Source: Mycobacterium sp. ACS4054 (lineage in GTDB: Bacteria; Actinomycetota; Actinomycetes; Mycobacteriales; Mycobacteriaceae). Taken from it: a DNA stretch of 64,000 nt. Below are positions 54,093 through 62,226 of this stretch, piece after piece. A model generated the notes under the pieces. The model worked only from the letters and a program-made list of their open reading frames with translations. It searched no databases and was not told where the DNA came from. Positions within the stretch are counted from its first letter, which is position 1. Every line of letters starts with the position of its first letter. The DNA lies in the NCBI RefSeq assembly GCF_001667275.1, contig NZ_LZHV01000050.1, positions 1 through 64,000 of the forward strand, given 5' to 3'. The position numbers and the translations under genes are program-made.

Positions 54093-55703
54093 ATGACCAT
54101 TTCACGGTCCATCTCCTCGCGGTATGCGGCGCCGCATCCGGTCGAAGTCGCCGAGGGCTGGGGCCTCGAGCGGGTCACCGCCCCGAGCCGGCTGTACGGT
54201 GCCAACGGCTTGCGCACGGGGCCCGGCGGGCGCGTCTACATCGCCCAGGTGACCGGCAGTCAGATCAGCGCGCTGGATCACCGCACCGGCGAGCTGACGA
54301 CCGCCAGCCCCAAGGGCGGCGACATCGTGGCGCCCGACGATGTCGCGTTCGACGCGAGCGGCAACCTGTACGCGACCGAGGTGATGGACGGCCGGGTCAG
54401 CGTGCGGGACACCAGCGGACGAACGCGGGTGCTGCGCGACGACGTTCCGTCGGCCAACGGCATCACCTTCCACCGCGGCCGCCTGTTCGTCGGTGAGTGC
54501 CGTGCGGGCGGGCGGCTGCTGGAGTTCGATTTGGCGGGCGGGCCGCCGCGGGTGCTTCTCGAGAACGTGCCCTCACCGAACGCCATGGAGGTGGGCCCGG
54601 ACGGCCTGCTGTACTTCCCGGTGATGGGCGCCAACGAGATCTGGCGCGTCGACCCCGACGGCGGCGAGCCGCAGCGCGTCGCGGGCGATCTCGGCGTGCC
54701 GGACTCGGTCAAGTTCGACGCGCAGGGCCACCTCGTCTCGACCCAGGTGGCCAGCGGGCAGGTGTTGCGCATCGATCCCCGCACCGGCGAGCGGCGGCTG
54801 CTCGCGCAACTGGATCCGGGGCTGGACAACTGCACCTTCGTCGGCGACCGGCTGTTCGTCTCGAACTTCACCGGCGAGATCACCGAGATATCGCTCGATG
54901 GCACAACGCAATCCGTGTTGGCGGGTGGGCTGAACTGGCCGATGGACCTGGCGGTGGGTCACGACGGGCTGCTCCACATCGCCGACGGCACGTACTTCTA
55001 CGCCGCCCTGCCCGATGGCTCCTTGCACACCGCGGGGATGTTGTTCAGCCCCGGGTATCCGGGGTTTCTGCGGGGCGTGGCTGCGAGCGGCCCCGGCGAG
55101 TTCATCGTCACCACGTCCGGTGGCCAGGTGAGCCGCTACCGCCCGCAAGCCAGCGAAACCGAGGTGCTGGCAGACGGTTTCGACCAGCTGTACGGCGTGG
55201 CCACGGCTCCCGGCGGGGTGGTGTTCGCGGAGCTGGGCACCGGGCGCGTGCTGTTGCTGCGGTCGGGCGGGATCGAGGTGCTGGCGAACGGTTTGCGCGA
55301 GCCCGTCGGCGTCGCGGTCGATGCCGACGGGGCGTGCCTGGTGGCGGAGGCCGGGGCCGGCCGGGTGGTCCGCGTCACCGGGTCGAGCGTCGACACCGTC
55401 GTCGCCGATCTACAACGGCCGCAAGGCATTCTGGTGCGTGACGACCTGCTCTACATCGTCGACGCCGGCGCCAAGGCGGTGATCCGGTTCGACTTGACCA
55501 GCCACGCGCGCCAATCGATCGCGTCGGGCCTGCCGGTCGGTCCCCCGCCGGGCGTGACGCCCAAGCCGTTGCGCGGGATGCCACCGTTTTCCGGGCCGCA
55601 GGGCCCGTTTGCCGGCATCGCGGCCGCGGCCGACGGGACGCTTTACATCTCGGCCGACGGCGACGGCAGCGTGCTGGCATTGCGCCCGACGGGCGGCCGC
55701 TGA
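54093..55703 (+). CDS. SMP-30/gluconolactonase-like beta-propeller protein
   Basis: A 536-aa all-beta protein built of NHL/SMP-30 blades, for example DDVAFDASGNLYATEVMDG, SPNAMEVGPDGLLYFPV, PMDLAVGHDGLLHIAD and PVGVAVDADGACLVAE. It is longer than ordinary SMP-30 lactonases (about 300 aa), suggesting two stacked propellers or one large one. No signal peptide. In a cluster with a Baeyer-Villiger enzyme it could hydrolyse the lactone produced; this is inference, as catalytic residues cannot be fixed by eye. ATG at 54093 with GGAAGGACC upstream. Confidence 0.78.
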   Translation: MTISRSISSRYAAPHPVEVAEGWGLERVTAPSRLYGANGLRTGPGGRVYIAQVTGSQISALDHRTGELTTASPKGGDIVAPDDVAFDASGNLYATEVMDGRVSVRDTSGRTRVLRDDVPSANGITFHRGRLFVGECRAGGRLLEFDLAGGPPRVLLENVPSPNAMEVGPDGLLYFPVMGANEIWRVDPDGGEPQRVAGDLGVPDSVKFDAQGHLVSTQVASGQVLRIDPRTGERRLLAQLDPGLDNCTFVGDRLFVSNFTGEITEISLDGTTQSVLAGGLNWPMDLAVGHDGLLHIADGTYFYAALPDGSLHTAGMLFSPGYPGFLRGVAASGPGEFIVTTSGGQVSRYRPQASETEVLADGFDQLYGVATAPGGVVFAELGTGRVLLLRSGGIEVLANGLREPVGVAVDADGACLVAEAGAGRVVRVTGSSVDTVVADLQRPQGILVRDDLLYIVDAGAKAVIRFDLTSHARQSIASGLPVGPPPGVTPKPLRGMPPFSGPQGPFAGIAAAADGTLYISADGDGSVLALRPTGGR

Positions 55704-56452
55704 TGCCCCAGGCCGTCGCCGGTGATCACCGCTACCTGCAGATCGCGCGGACGCTGCGCAAGGAGATCGTCGACGGGGTTTATCCGGTGGGCTCGCAGCT
55801 GCCGACCGAGCAGCAACTGTGCGAGCGCTTCGCGGTGAGCCGCTACACCGTGCGCGAAGCGCTTCGCCGGCTGCGGGAGGACAACCTGGTCGCGTCCCGG
55901 CCGCGCGCGGGCACCCGGGTGGTGCCGCGCCCGGCGTCCAGTTCGTATGCCCAGGACGCGATGTCGATCAACGATCTCCTTGCCTTCGCGGCCGGCGCGC
56001 AGCTGACGATCGAATCCAACGCGATGGTCACGATCGACGAGGATTTGGCCGCTCGGACCGGGCTCGAGGTGGGCACCCAGTGGCTGTCGGTGCGCGGCTA
56101 CCGGCGGGCCGACAGCGCGTCGGTGCCGGTCTGCCGCACGGAGTACTACATCAACCGGAGCTTCGCCGCGGTCGGCAGGCTGCTGCAACGCCATGCCGGC
56201 CCGATCTTTCCGTTGATCGAGGACCTGTTCGGGGTGAGCGTCGCCCAGCTGCATCAAGAGATCGCGGCCGTCCTGCTGTCGCCCGAGCTCGCCGACGGCC
56301 TCGGCGTCGAACCGGGAACGGCCGCGCTGCAGATGCGGCGCACCTACACCACCTCCGACGGCGAAGTGGCCCAGGTGACGATCAACACCCACCTCTCGTC
56401 GAGGTTTCGCTACGCGATGACCATGCGCCGCGTCAGCGGCCAGGGTGGTTGA
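55703..56452 (+). CDS. GntR-family (HutC/UTRA) regulator of the catabolic cluster
   Basis: A 249-aa regulator. The winged helix reads IVDGVYPVGSQLPTEQQLCE, RFAVSRYTVREALRRLREDN and LVASRPRAGTRVV; the C-terminal UTRA domain (about residues 90-245) ends YTTSDGEVAQVTINTHLSS. HutC-type members release DNA on binding a pathway intermediate. The ATG overlaps the propeller stop by one base. It most likely binds the palindromes at 53930 and 54028 and represses both operons. Confidence 0.88.
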   Translation: MPQAVAGDHRYLQIARTLRKEIVDGVYPVGSQLPTEQQLCERFAVSRYTVREALRRLREDNLVASRPRAGTRVVPRPASSSYAQDAMSINDLLAFAAGAQLTIESNAMVTIDEDLAARTGLEVGTQWLSVRGYRRADSASVPVCRTEYYINRSFAAVGRLLQRHAGPIFPLIEDLFGVSVAQLHQEIAAVLLSPELADGLGVEPGTAALQMRRTYTTSDGEVAQVTINTHLSSRFRYAMTMRRVSGQGG

Positions 56453-58070
56453 CGTGCTCCCCCCGACCGCGTGGGACGCCGCGCACGCGTCGGCGGCGTA
56501 TCGGCGCGGCCTGTGGGTGCACACCACGCTGGCCGATTCGCTGCGGGCCGCCGCGATCGAATCGCCCCGGCGAACGGTGCTGGTGGACAAAGACGTTCGA
56601 CTCGACTGCGCCACGCTACACGCGCAGGCCGGCGCGCTGGCCACGGCGCTGTCGGCGCGCATGCCGGCGGGCAGCGTGGTGTCGTTCATGCTGCCGAACT
56701 GGCACGAGGCCGCCGTCATCTACCTGGCCGCCACCCTGGCCGGGATGGTGGTGAACCCGATCCTGCCCTCACTGCGCGAACATGACCTGCGCTTCATCCT
56801 CGAAGACGCCGGCACGGCAATGGTTTTCGTGCCACACCGCTACGGCGGCCACGACTACGCGACGATGCTCGAACGCGTAGCCGCCGAGCTGATCCCGGCC
56901 CCGGAAGTGGTGGTGGTGCGCGGCCCCGAAACCGGGCCCGCGGGCCCGCACACGCCCTACCGGGCCCTGCTGGAGCAGCCCCCCGATGACGCCGCGCTTC
57001 CGGCGCTGAATCCCGACGACGCGCGGATGATCCTCTACACCTCCGGCACCACCAGCCGGCCCAAAGGCGTTTTGCACAGCCACAATTCGATGCACGCCCT
57101 GATCTGCCAGATCCGCGACCATTGGATGATCGATCCGGGCGACACGTTCCTGGTCCCCTCCCCGGTCGCGCACATCGGCGGTTCGATATACGCGTTCGAA
57201 TGCCCGCTACTGCTGGGCACCACCGCGGTGCTGATGGACCGATGGGATCCGGTCGAGGCGGTGGCGCTGATGAACTCCGAACGCTGCACGCACATGGCTG
57301 GGGCCACGCCGTTCCTGCAGCAACTGTTGTCCGCCGCCGAGCGCGCCGACACCCGGCTGCCCGATCTGAAGGTGTTCATCTGCGGCGGCGCCTCCGTACC
57401 CCCGTCGCTGATCCGTCGCGCCGCCGCATATTTCGAGCGGGCGGTGGTCACCCGGGTGTATGGCTGCACCGAAGTTCCCGTCACCACGGTCGGCGCGCCC
57501 CGGCCGGACGAAACCGGGCCCGCGGCTGACACCGACGGCAGGCCCGGCATCGCCGAGATCAAGCTCGTCGCGCACGAATTCGCCCCCGCCGGGGACGGAG
57601 AGATCTGCGTGCGCGGCCCGCAGATGATGTCGGGTTACCGCCATTCCGAAGACGAATCATTTGACGCCGCGGGATTTTTCCGCACCGGGGATCTCGGGCG
57701 CTGGGTCGACGAGACGTACCTCGTGGTGACCGGCCGGGCCAAGGACGTCATCATCCGCAGCGGCGAGAACGTCTCGGCCAAGGAGGTCGAGGACCTGCTC
57801 GCCGACCATCCCGGCATCGCGGAAATCGCGGTCGTCGGCCTGCCCGATGCGCGCACCGGGGAGCGGGCTTGCGCGGTGATCGTGCCCGCGGGCGGGGCGC
57901 ACCCGGACGTCGCGAGCCTGCTGGAGCTGTTGGTGAGCAAGGGAGTCGCCAAATTCAAGGCCCCGGAACAGGTCGTGATCACCGATGCCCTACCGAAGAA
58001 TGACGCGGGGAAGATACTCAAACATCGGATCCGAGCCGCGCTGATGAGCGCGGAGACTGAGGATGGCTGA
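56445..58070 (+). CDS. Acyl-CoA/aryl-CoA ligase (ANL superfamily)
   Basis: A 541-aa AMP-forming ligase: MILYTSGTTSRPKGVLHSHN (A3), RVYGCTEVPVT (A5), FFRTGDLGRW (A7), RAKDVIIRSGENVSAKEVED (A8) and PKNDAGKILKHRIR with the A10 lysine. Closest look is to cyclohexanecarboxylate/medium-chain-type CoA ligases. It presumably activates a carboxylic acid of the pathway before C-C cleavage. The GTG at 56445 overlaps the GntR gene by 8 nt; a second GTG at 56454 is possible. Confidence 0.87.
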   Translation: MVDVLPPTAWDAAHASAAYRRGLWVHTTLADSLRAAAIESPRRTVLVDKDVRLDCATLHAQAGALATALSARMPAGSVVSFMLPNWHEAAVIYLAATLAGMVVNPILPSLREHDLRFILEDAGTAMVFVPHRYGGHDYATMLERVAAELIPAPEVVVVRGPETGPAGPHTPYRALLEQPPDDAALPALNPDDARMILYTSGTTSRPKGVLHSHNSMHALICQIRDHWMIDPGDTFLVPSPVAHIGGSIYAFECPLLLGTTAVLMDRWDPVEAVALMNSERCTHMAGATPFLQQLLSAAERADTRLPDLKVFICGGASVPPSLIRRAAAYFERAVVTRVYGCTEVPVTTVGAPRPDETGPAADTDGRPGIAEIKLVAHEFAPAGDGEICVRGPQMMSGYRHSEDESFDAAGFFRTGDLGRWVDETYLVVTGRAKDVIIRSGENVSAKEVEDLLADHPGIAEIAVVGLPDARTGERACAVIVPAGGAHPDVASLLELLVSKGVAKFKAPEQVVITDALPKNDAGKILKHRIRAALMSAETEDG

Positions 58071-58845
58071 GATGCAGGTCGCGATCGTCACCGGAGCAAG
58101 CAGCGGCATCGGCCTGGGCTGCGCGACCAAGCTCGCCGAGATGGGCATGGCCGTGGTCGGGACGGGCCGCGACTCCGATCGGCTGGCCGAGCTCGAGGGG
58201 GCGATCGGCGATCCGGATCGCGTCGCGACGGTGGCCGTCGACCTCACCGCCGACGACGCGCCGCGGCGCATCGTGGACACCGCGGTCAACCGCTGGGGTC
58301 ACATCGACTTCCTGATCAACAACGCCGGGGTGGGCGGGCCCAAGCCGCTGCACGAAACCGACGACGAAACCCTGGACTACTTCCTGGGTTTGATGCTGCG
58401 GGCGCCGTTTCGGCTCGCTCGCGAGGTGTTGCCGCACATGGCGCCCGGGTCGGCGATCATCAACGTGACGTCGACCTTCGCGGTCGTCGGCGGCCTGCGC
58501 GGCGGCGCCTACTCCGCCGCCAAGGGCGGGCTGACCGCGCTCACCACCCACATCGCCTGCCAGTACGGCGCGGCCGGCATCCGCTGCAACGCCGTCGCGC
58601 CGGGCGTGACGGTGACACCGATGGTCGAAAAACGGTTGGAGGACGAGCGATTCCGCCGGATCAACACTGAGATGACGCCGCATCAGCGGTTGGGCCGCGT
58701 CGACGACATCGCCAGCACCGTGGGCTTCTTGTGTTCGCCGGGCGGAAGTTTCATCAACGGCCAGACGATCGTCGTCGACGGCGGCTGGAGCTCGACGAAA
58801 TACCTGTCGGAGTTCGCGTTGACGTCGCAGTGGATCGAGCGATGA
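58063..58845 (+). CDS. Short-chain dehydrogenase, last gene of the plus operon
   Basis: A 260-aa classical SDR: VAIVTGASSGIGLGCATKL, FLINNAGVGGPKPL, VTSTFAVVGGLRGGAYSAAK and INGQTIVVDGGWSS, with the full Ser-Tyr-Lys active site. It overlaps the ligase gene by 8 nt. Third SDR of the cluster; likely acts on a hydroxyl/keto group of a distinct intermediate. Confidence 0.87.
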   Translation: MAEMQVAIVTGASSGIGLGCATKLAEMGMAVVGTGRDSDRLAELEGAIGDPDRVATVAVDLTADDAPRRIVDTAVNRWGHIDFLINNAGVGGPKPLHETDDETLDYFLGLMLRAPFRLAREVLPHMAPGSAIINVTSTFAVVGGLRGGAYSAAKGGLTALTTHIACQYGAAGIRCNAVAPGVTVTPMVEKRLEDERFRRINTEMTPHQRLGRVDDIASTVGFLCSPGGSFINGQTIVVDGGWSSTKYLSEFALTSQWIER

Positions 58846-58852
58846 GTTGATG

Positions 58853-58897
58853 GCGCCGACCCGCATCGCCCGGCTTCGCCGCGCTCGCGATCGGCGC
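58853..58897. terminator. Compound hairpin between convergent SDR and alcohol dehydrogenase genes
   Basis: GCGCCGA (58853-58859) pairs with TCGGCGC (58891-58897), and inside it ATCGC pairs with GCGAT and CGGC-TTC-GCCG forms the tip. An imperfect long hairpin in the 56-bp gap; no T run. Confidence 0.5.
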
Positions 58898-58901
58898 TGA
58901 C

Positions 58902-60062
58902 TCACCCGCCCGCGAAATCGATGATGCCCCGAATGTTGCGGCCCTTGCGCAGATCGGCGAACGCCTCGTTGATCTGATCGAGCCGGTAATGCCGGGTCAC
59001 CAATTCGTCGAGCTTCAGTGCGCCCGCCTGATACATCGACAACAGCAACGGCACGCTGGTGCGCGGATTCATCCCGCCGTAGAGCGCCCCCTTGAGTTGT
59101 TTGGACGACAGCACCATCTCCTGCAGGATGAGCGGAACCACCGGCTCGGTGTAGGGGGTGATGCCGGTGACCACGCACGTCCCGCCCTTGCGCAGCAGCC
59201 TCATTCCCAACGGGATCAACTCCACGTGCAGAACGCCGGGGGTCAGGATGACGCGGTCGGCCATCACCCCCGCGGTGATATCGGTGACCAGCGGGATCGC
59301 CTCCTGCGCGGACGCGGCGGTGTGCGTGGCCCCGAAGATTTTGGCCGAATCCCGTTTGGAATCAACGGGATCCACCCCGACGACGTAGGTCGCGCCGGCC
59401 GCGCGCGCCCCTTGCACGGCGTTCATCCCGACCCCGCCGGTGCCGATGACGACGACGGTGTCGCCGGGCTCGGTGCCCGCCGTAACCGTCGCGGAGCCCC
59501 AGCCGGTGCTGACGCCGCACGACACCAGCGAGGCGGCATGGAAGGGGATCGCGTCGTCGATCTTGATGACCGACTTCTCGGTCAGCACCGCGTATTCGGC
59601 GAAGGTGCCGAGTTGGCCGTAGGCCATGAGGTTTTCGTCGCCGAGGTGCCGCCGGCAGGTTCCGTCGGTCGGCATCTCCCGGGAAAACAGGCTGGCGCCG
59701 GCGTCACAGATGTAGCTCTGGCCGTTCACGCAAAACCGGCAGCTGCCGCACGCGGGGATGAAGGACATCGCCACGTGGTCCCCCGGCCGCAGGGTGGTCA
59801 CGCCGGGCCCGACCTCTTCGACCACACCGGCGCCCTCGTGCCCGCCGAGCATCGGGTACCAATCCGGTTCGGGGATGCCCGTTGAGGCCCGGACCTCCGG
59901 GGTGGGCAACACGTCGCCGGTGACGAGGTGGTCGTCGGAGTGGCAGATGCCGGCGACGGTCATTCGCACCAGGACCTCGCCTGCGCGGGGCGGATCGAGC
60001 GTGATCTCGCGGATCTCCCAGTCCTGTCCGACCCCGCGGATCACAGCGCCACGACATTTCAT
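58902..60062 (-). CDS. Zinc alcohol dehydrogenase, NDMA-dependent type
   Basis: A 386-aa medium-chain dehydrogenase. Catalytic-zinc ligands lie in AGICHSDDHLV and LGGHEGAGVVEEVG; the structural-zinc cysteines in CGSCRFCVNGQSYIC; the cofactor site is VVVIGTGGVGMNAVQGA. Length and the SLFSREMPTDGTCRRHLGDE insert match actinobacterial nicotinoprotein (NDMA-dependent) alcohol dehydrogenases with tightly bound NAD. It is the third gene of a rhomboid-SRPBCC-ADH chain and overlaps the SRPBCC stop by 4 nt. Probably part of the neighbouring catabolic pathway. Confidence 0.88.
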   Translation of the reverse strand: MKCRGAVIRGVGQDWEIREITLDPPRAGEVLVRMTVAGICHSDDHLVTGDVLPTPEVRASTGIPEPDWYPMLGGHEGAGVVEEVGPGVTTLRPGDHVAMSFIPACGSCRFCVNGQSYICDAGASLFSREMPTDGTCRRHLGDENLMAYGQLGTFAEYAVLTEKSVIKIDDAIPFHAASLVSCGVSTGWGSATVTAGTEPGDTVVVIGTGGVGMNAVQGARAAGATYVVGVDPVDSKRDSAKIFGATHTAASAQEAIPLVTDITAGVMADRVILTPGVLHVELIPLGMRLLRKGGTCVVTGITPYTEPVVPLILQEMVLSSKQLKGALYGGMNPRTSVPLLLSMYQAGALKLDELVTRHYRLDQINEAFADLRKGRNIRGIIDFAGG

Positions 60063-60538
60063 TGCGACCTCCTCGGTGTTCCCGATTCGAAGTGACTCCG
60101 GATGCCGGCCAGCATCTTGATGTGCGCCTTGACGCCCTCGCGGATGGTCACGCCGGCCAGCGGCCGCGGCGCGGCTATTTGGATTCGCTCGGTGACCCGG
60201 GTGCCGCCGTCGGCCGGCTCGAAACTCACCGTGCCCCGCAGGTGAACCCCCGGCGGCTGATCCGCCTCGGTCAGCACGTCGCCCGCCGCGGGCACCCGCA
60301 GTCGCGCCCGGTAGGCGGTCCGCAAGGTGAACGGCCCCAACGGGATTCGGTCGACCACCCGATACGTCTGCTGATAGCCGTCCGCGGTTTCGCTGCGCGA
60401 CAACGGCTCCACCGACACGATCAACGGGTGGACCAGCTTGATGTTGTCCAGGTCCACGTAGAAGTCGCGAACCTGATCCGGCGCCGCGGGCACGTCCTCG
60501 GTCAGCGTGCGTTCCGCGTGGGTGATCCACCAGCTCAT
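60059..60538 (-). CDS. SRPBCC-family protein
   Basis: A 159-aa START/polyketide-cyclase fold protein: PAAPDQVRDFYVDLDNIKLV at the N-terminus, VSFEPADGGTRVTERIQIA in the last strands and a C-terminal helix VKAHIKMLAGIRSHFES. Binds a hydrophobic ligand, function unknown. Four-base overlaps on both sides (rhomboid before, alcohol dehydrogenase after) mean all three are translated in a chain. Confidence 0.82.
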   Translation of the reverse strand: MSWWITHAERTLTEDVPAAPDQVRDFYVDLDNIKLVHPLIVSVEPLSRSETADGYQQTYRVVDRIPLGPFTLRTAYRARLRVPAAGDVLTEADQPPGVHLRGTVSFEPADGGTRVTERIQIAAPRPLAGVTIREGVKAHIKMLAGIRSHFESGTPRRSQ

Positions 60539-61401
60539 GCGGAGAACTCCGCGAGCAGTTGCGCCGTGCGCCACCAGATCAGCGCGGCGAACACCGCCAG
60601 CACGGCGATGGTCACGACGGCCTGGATCATGTTCCGGCGCTCCCTCGGCGGGTAAACGTAGGCCGCGGCGACCAGTCCACCGGTGACCAGCCCGCCCACG
60701 TGCGCCTGCCAACTGATGCGCTGGGAGCTGATCGCCGGCGCAACGAAGGTGAAAACCAGGTTGATCGCGATGACCACCATCACCCAGCGGACGTCGAACG
60801 CCAGCCGCTTGCCCACCACGAACGTGGCACCGAACAGCCCGAAAATCGCGCCCGAGGCACCCGCCGTCGCGGTGTCGAGCGGCGAGAGCAGGTAGACCAG
60901 CACCGAACCGCCCAGCCCGCTGAGCGCGTAGAGCGCGCCGAATCGCAGTCGGCCCAGCCACATTTCGAGTGGCGGACCCACCACGTAGAGCGCCCACATG
61001 TTGAGCAACAGATGCGCCGCCCCGTAGTGCAGGAACGCCGCCGTCGCCAGCCGGTAGAACTCCCCGCCGGCCACCGCCGGCGGCCAGAGCGTCAGCTGCT
61101 TTTCCAGATTCCCCGAGGCCATCTGAACCACGAACGCGACCACGTTGATCGCGATCAGGGCGTAGGTGAGCACCGGTGTGGCCGAGCGCTGCCGGCCGCC
61201 GAAGCGGGTTCGCGGCTGACGGACCGTGCGGGCGCCCTCCCGGACACACTCGACGCATTGATGACCCACGGCGGCGTTGCGCATGCAGTCCCCGCAGATG
61301 TAGCGCTCGCAACGGTTGCAGCGGACGTACGTCGGGCGGCCCGGATGCCGATAGCAACTGGGAACCGCGGGCGGCGAATCCGGAGCCATGGGTGCGCTCA
61401 T
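60535..61401 (-). CDS. Rhomboid-family intramembrane protease (Rv0110 counterpart)
   Basis: A 288-aa protein with an N-terminal cysteine/histidine zinc-binding segment (CYRHP, CNRCERYICGDC, HQCVEC; residues 16-52) and a six-helix rhomboid domain. The catalytic dyad is Ser183 in AGASGAIFGLFG and His234 in QAHVGGLVTGG; Asn134 in HLLLNMWAL fits the oxyanion site. It cleaves membrane-protein segments; mycobacterial substrates are unknown. Starts possible at 61401 or 61389; the former is given. Corresponds to Rv0110, which in M. tuberculosis neighbours Rv0111. Confidence 0.87.
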   Translation of the reverse strand: MSAPMAPDSPPAVPSCYRHPGRPTYVRCNRCERYICGDCMRNAAVGHQCVECVREGARTVRQPRTRFGGRQRSATPVLTYALIAINVVAFVVQMASGNLEKQLTLWPPAVAGGEFYRLATAAFLHYGAAHLLLNMWALYVVGPPLEMWLGRLRFGALYALSGLGGSVLVYLLSPLDTATAGASGAIFGLFGATFVVGKRLAFDVRWVMVVIAINLVFTFVAPAISSQRISWQAHVGGLVTGGLVAAAYVYPPRERRNMIQAVVTIAVLAVFAALIWWRTAQLLAEFSA

Positions 61402-61499
61402 CGCCCTATTCTGGCCCGCACCGGCGGGCCCGGTGCGCCGCTTGAACGAACCTGTTCTCCCCCCTCCCATTCGCCTACTGTGTTGTGCGTGGAGTCGAC

Positions 61500-61862
61500 G
61501 TGACCGAGCCGGGGGTGGTCGAGCGCTACCTGGAGTGCCTGGCGGCGCACGACTGGGACGGCCTCGCCGCGACGATCGCCGACGACGGGTTGGTCCGCGA
61601 GGGCCCGTTCTGCGATGTCGTCGAGGGCAAGCGGCACTACATCGCCTACCTGCGCAAGGTCCTCACCAACCTCGACGGCCACCGGCTCGACGTGCAGCGG
61701 GTTTCGCACGTGGACAGCCACCTGTCCTACGTCGAGCTGACCGAGGCGTTCGAGATGGACGGCGCCACCAAGCGGTGGCCGGAATGCCTGCTGTTCGAGC
61801 GCGGCGACGACGGGCTGATCTCTCGCGTCAGCGTGTTCTTCAAACAGCCCGGCGCGCAGTGA
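61500..61862 (+). CDS. SnoaL/NTF2-like protein
   Basis: A 120-aa cone-fold protein: VVERYLECLAAHDWDGLAAT at the N-terminus, then VREGPFCDVVEGKRHYIAYL and the last strands LISRVSVFFKQPG. SnoaL-like proteins include small isomerases, hydrolases and ligand-binding proteins; none can be assigned. The GTG at 61500 has GGAG 5 nt upstream; another GTG at 61485 is in frame. Divergent from the rhomboid gene. Confidence 0.75.
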   Translation: MTEPGVVERYLECLAAHDWDGLAATIADDGLVREGPFCDVVEGKRHYIAYLRKVLTNLDGHRLDVQRVSHVDSHLSYVELTEAFEMDGATKRWPECLLFERGDDGLISRVSVFFKQPGAQ

Positions 61863-61922
61863 ATCGCCCGCGGCGCGGGCAAACTATTCCCTCACTCGTG
61901 AAATTGACCTAGCGTGTGACGG

Positions 61923-62147
61923 GTGGAATCAAACGGAACCCCGGAATTGGTGCCCGTCGAAACATTGCACTCAGGTGATCCCATCATGGATTGCGGCCAA
62001 CGGTACATAGTCCTCGAATCGAAGGCCGTCGGCGACAGCTGCGTGGTCCTCGAGCTCGAGTCCAGGGTGGACCACCAGCTGCAGGTCATCGAGAAGTCGT
62101 TTCCGGCGGGATACCACGTCAACAGGGCGAACCACCGCATTTTATAG
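61923..62147 (+). CDS. Small protein of unknown function
   Basis: A 74-aa soluble protein, beta-rich in appearance, with VETLHSGDPIMDCGQRYIVL and SCVVLELESRVDHQLQVIEK. No domain recognised. The GTG at 61923 lacks a ribosome site, but TAGCGT at 61910-61915 fits a -10 for leaderless expression. Codon and base use agree with the neighbours, and a strong hairpin follows the stop, which supports a genuine gene. Confidence 0.55.
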   Translation: MESNGTPELVPVETLHSGDPIMDCGQRYIVLESKAVGDSCVVLELESRVDHQLQVIEKSFPAGYHVNRANHRIL

Positions 62148-62173
62148 CCCAAAACAACTCAGCCGAATATTGC

Positions 62174-62201
62174 GCGCGTAGCCGTTGGACGGCTACCGCG
62201 C
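62174..62201. terminator. Terminator between the small gene and DUF899 gene
   Basis: TAGCCGT-TGG-ACGGCTA forms a perfect 7-bp stem, extended by GCGCG/CGCGC pairs with one bulged base. It lies in the 79-bp gap between convergent genes. Confidence 0.7.
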
Positions 62202-62226
62202 ATTCGTGTTTATCGGAAATCGAAAT

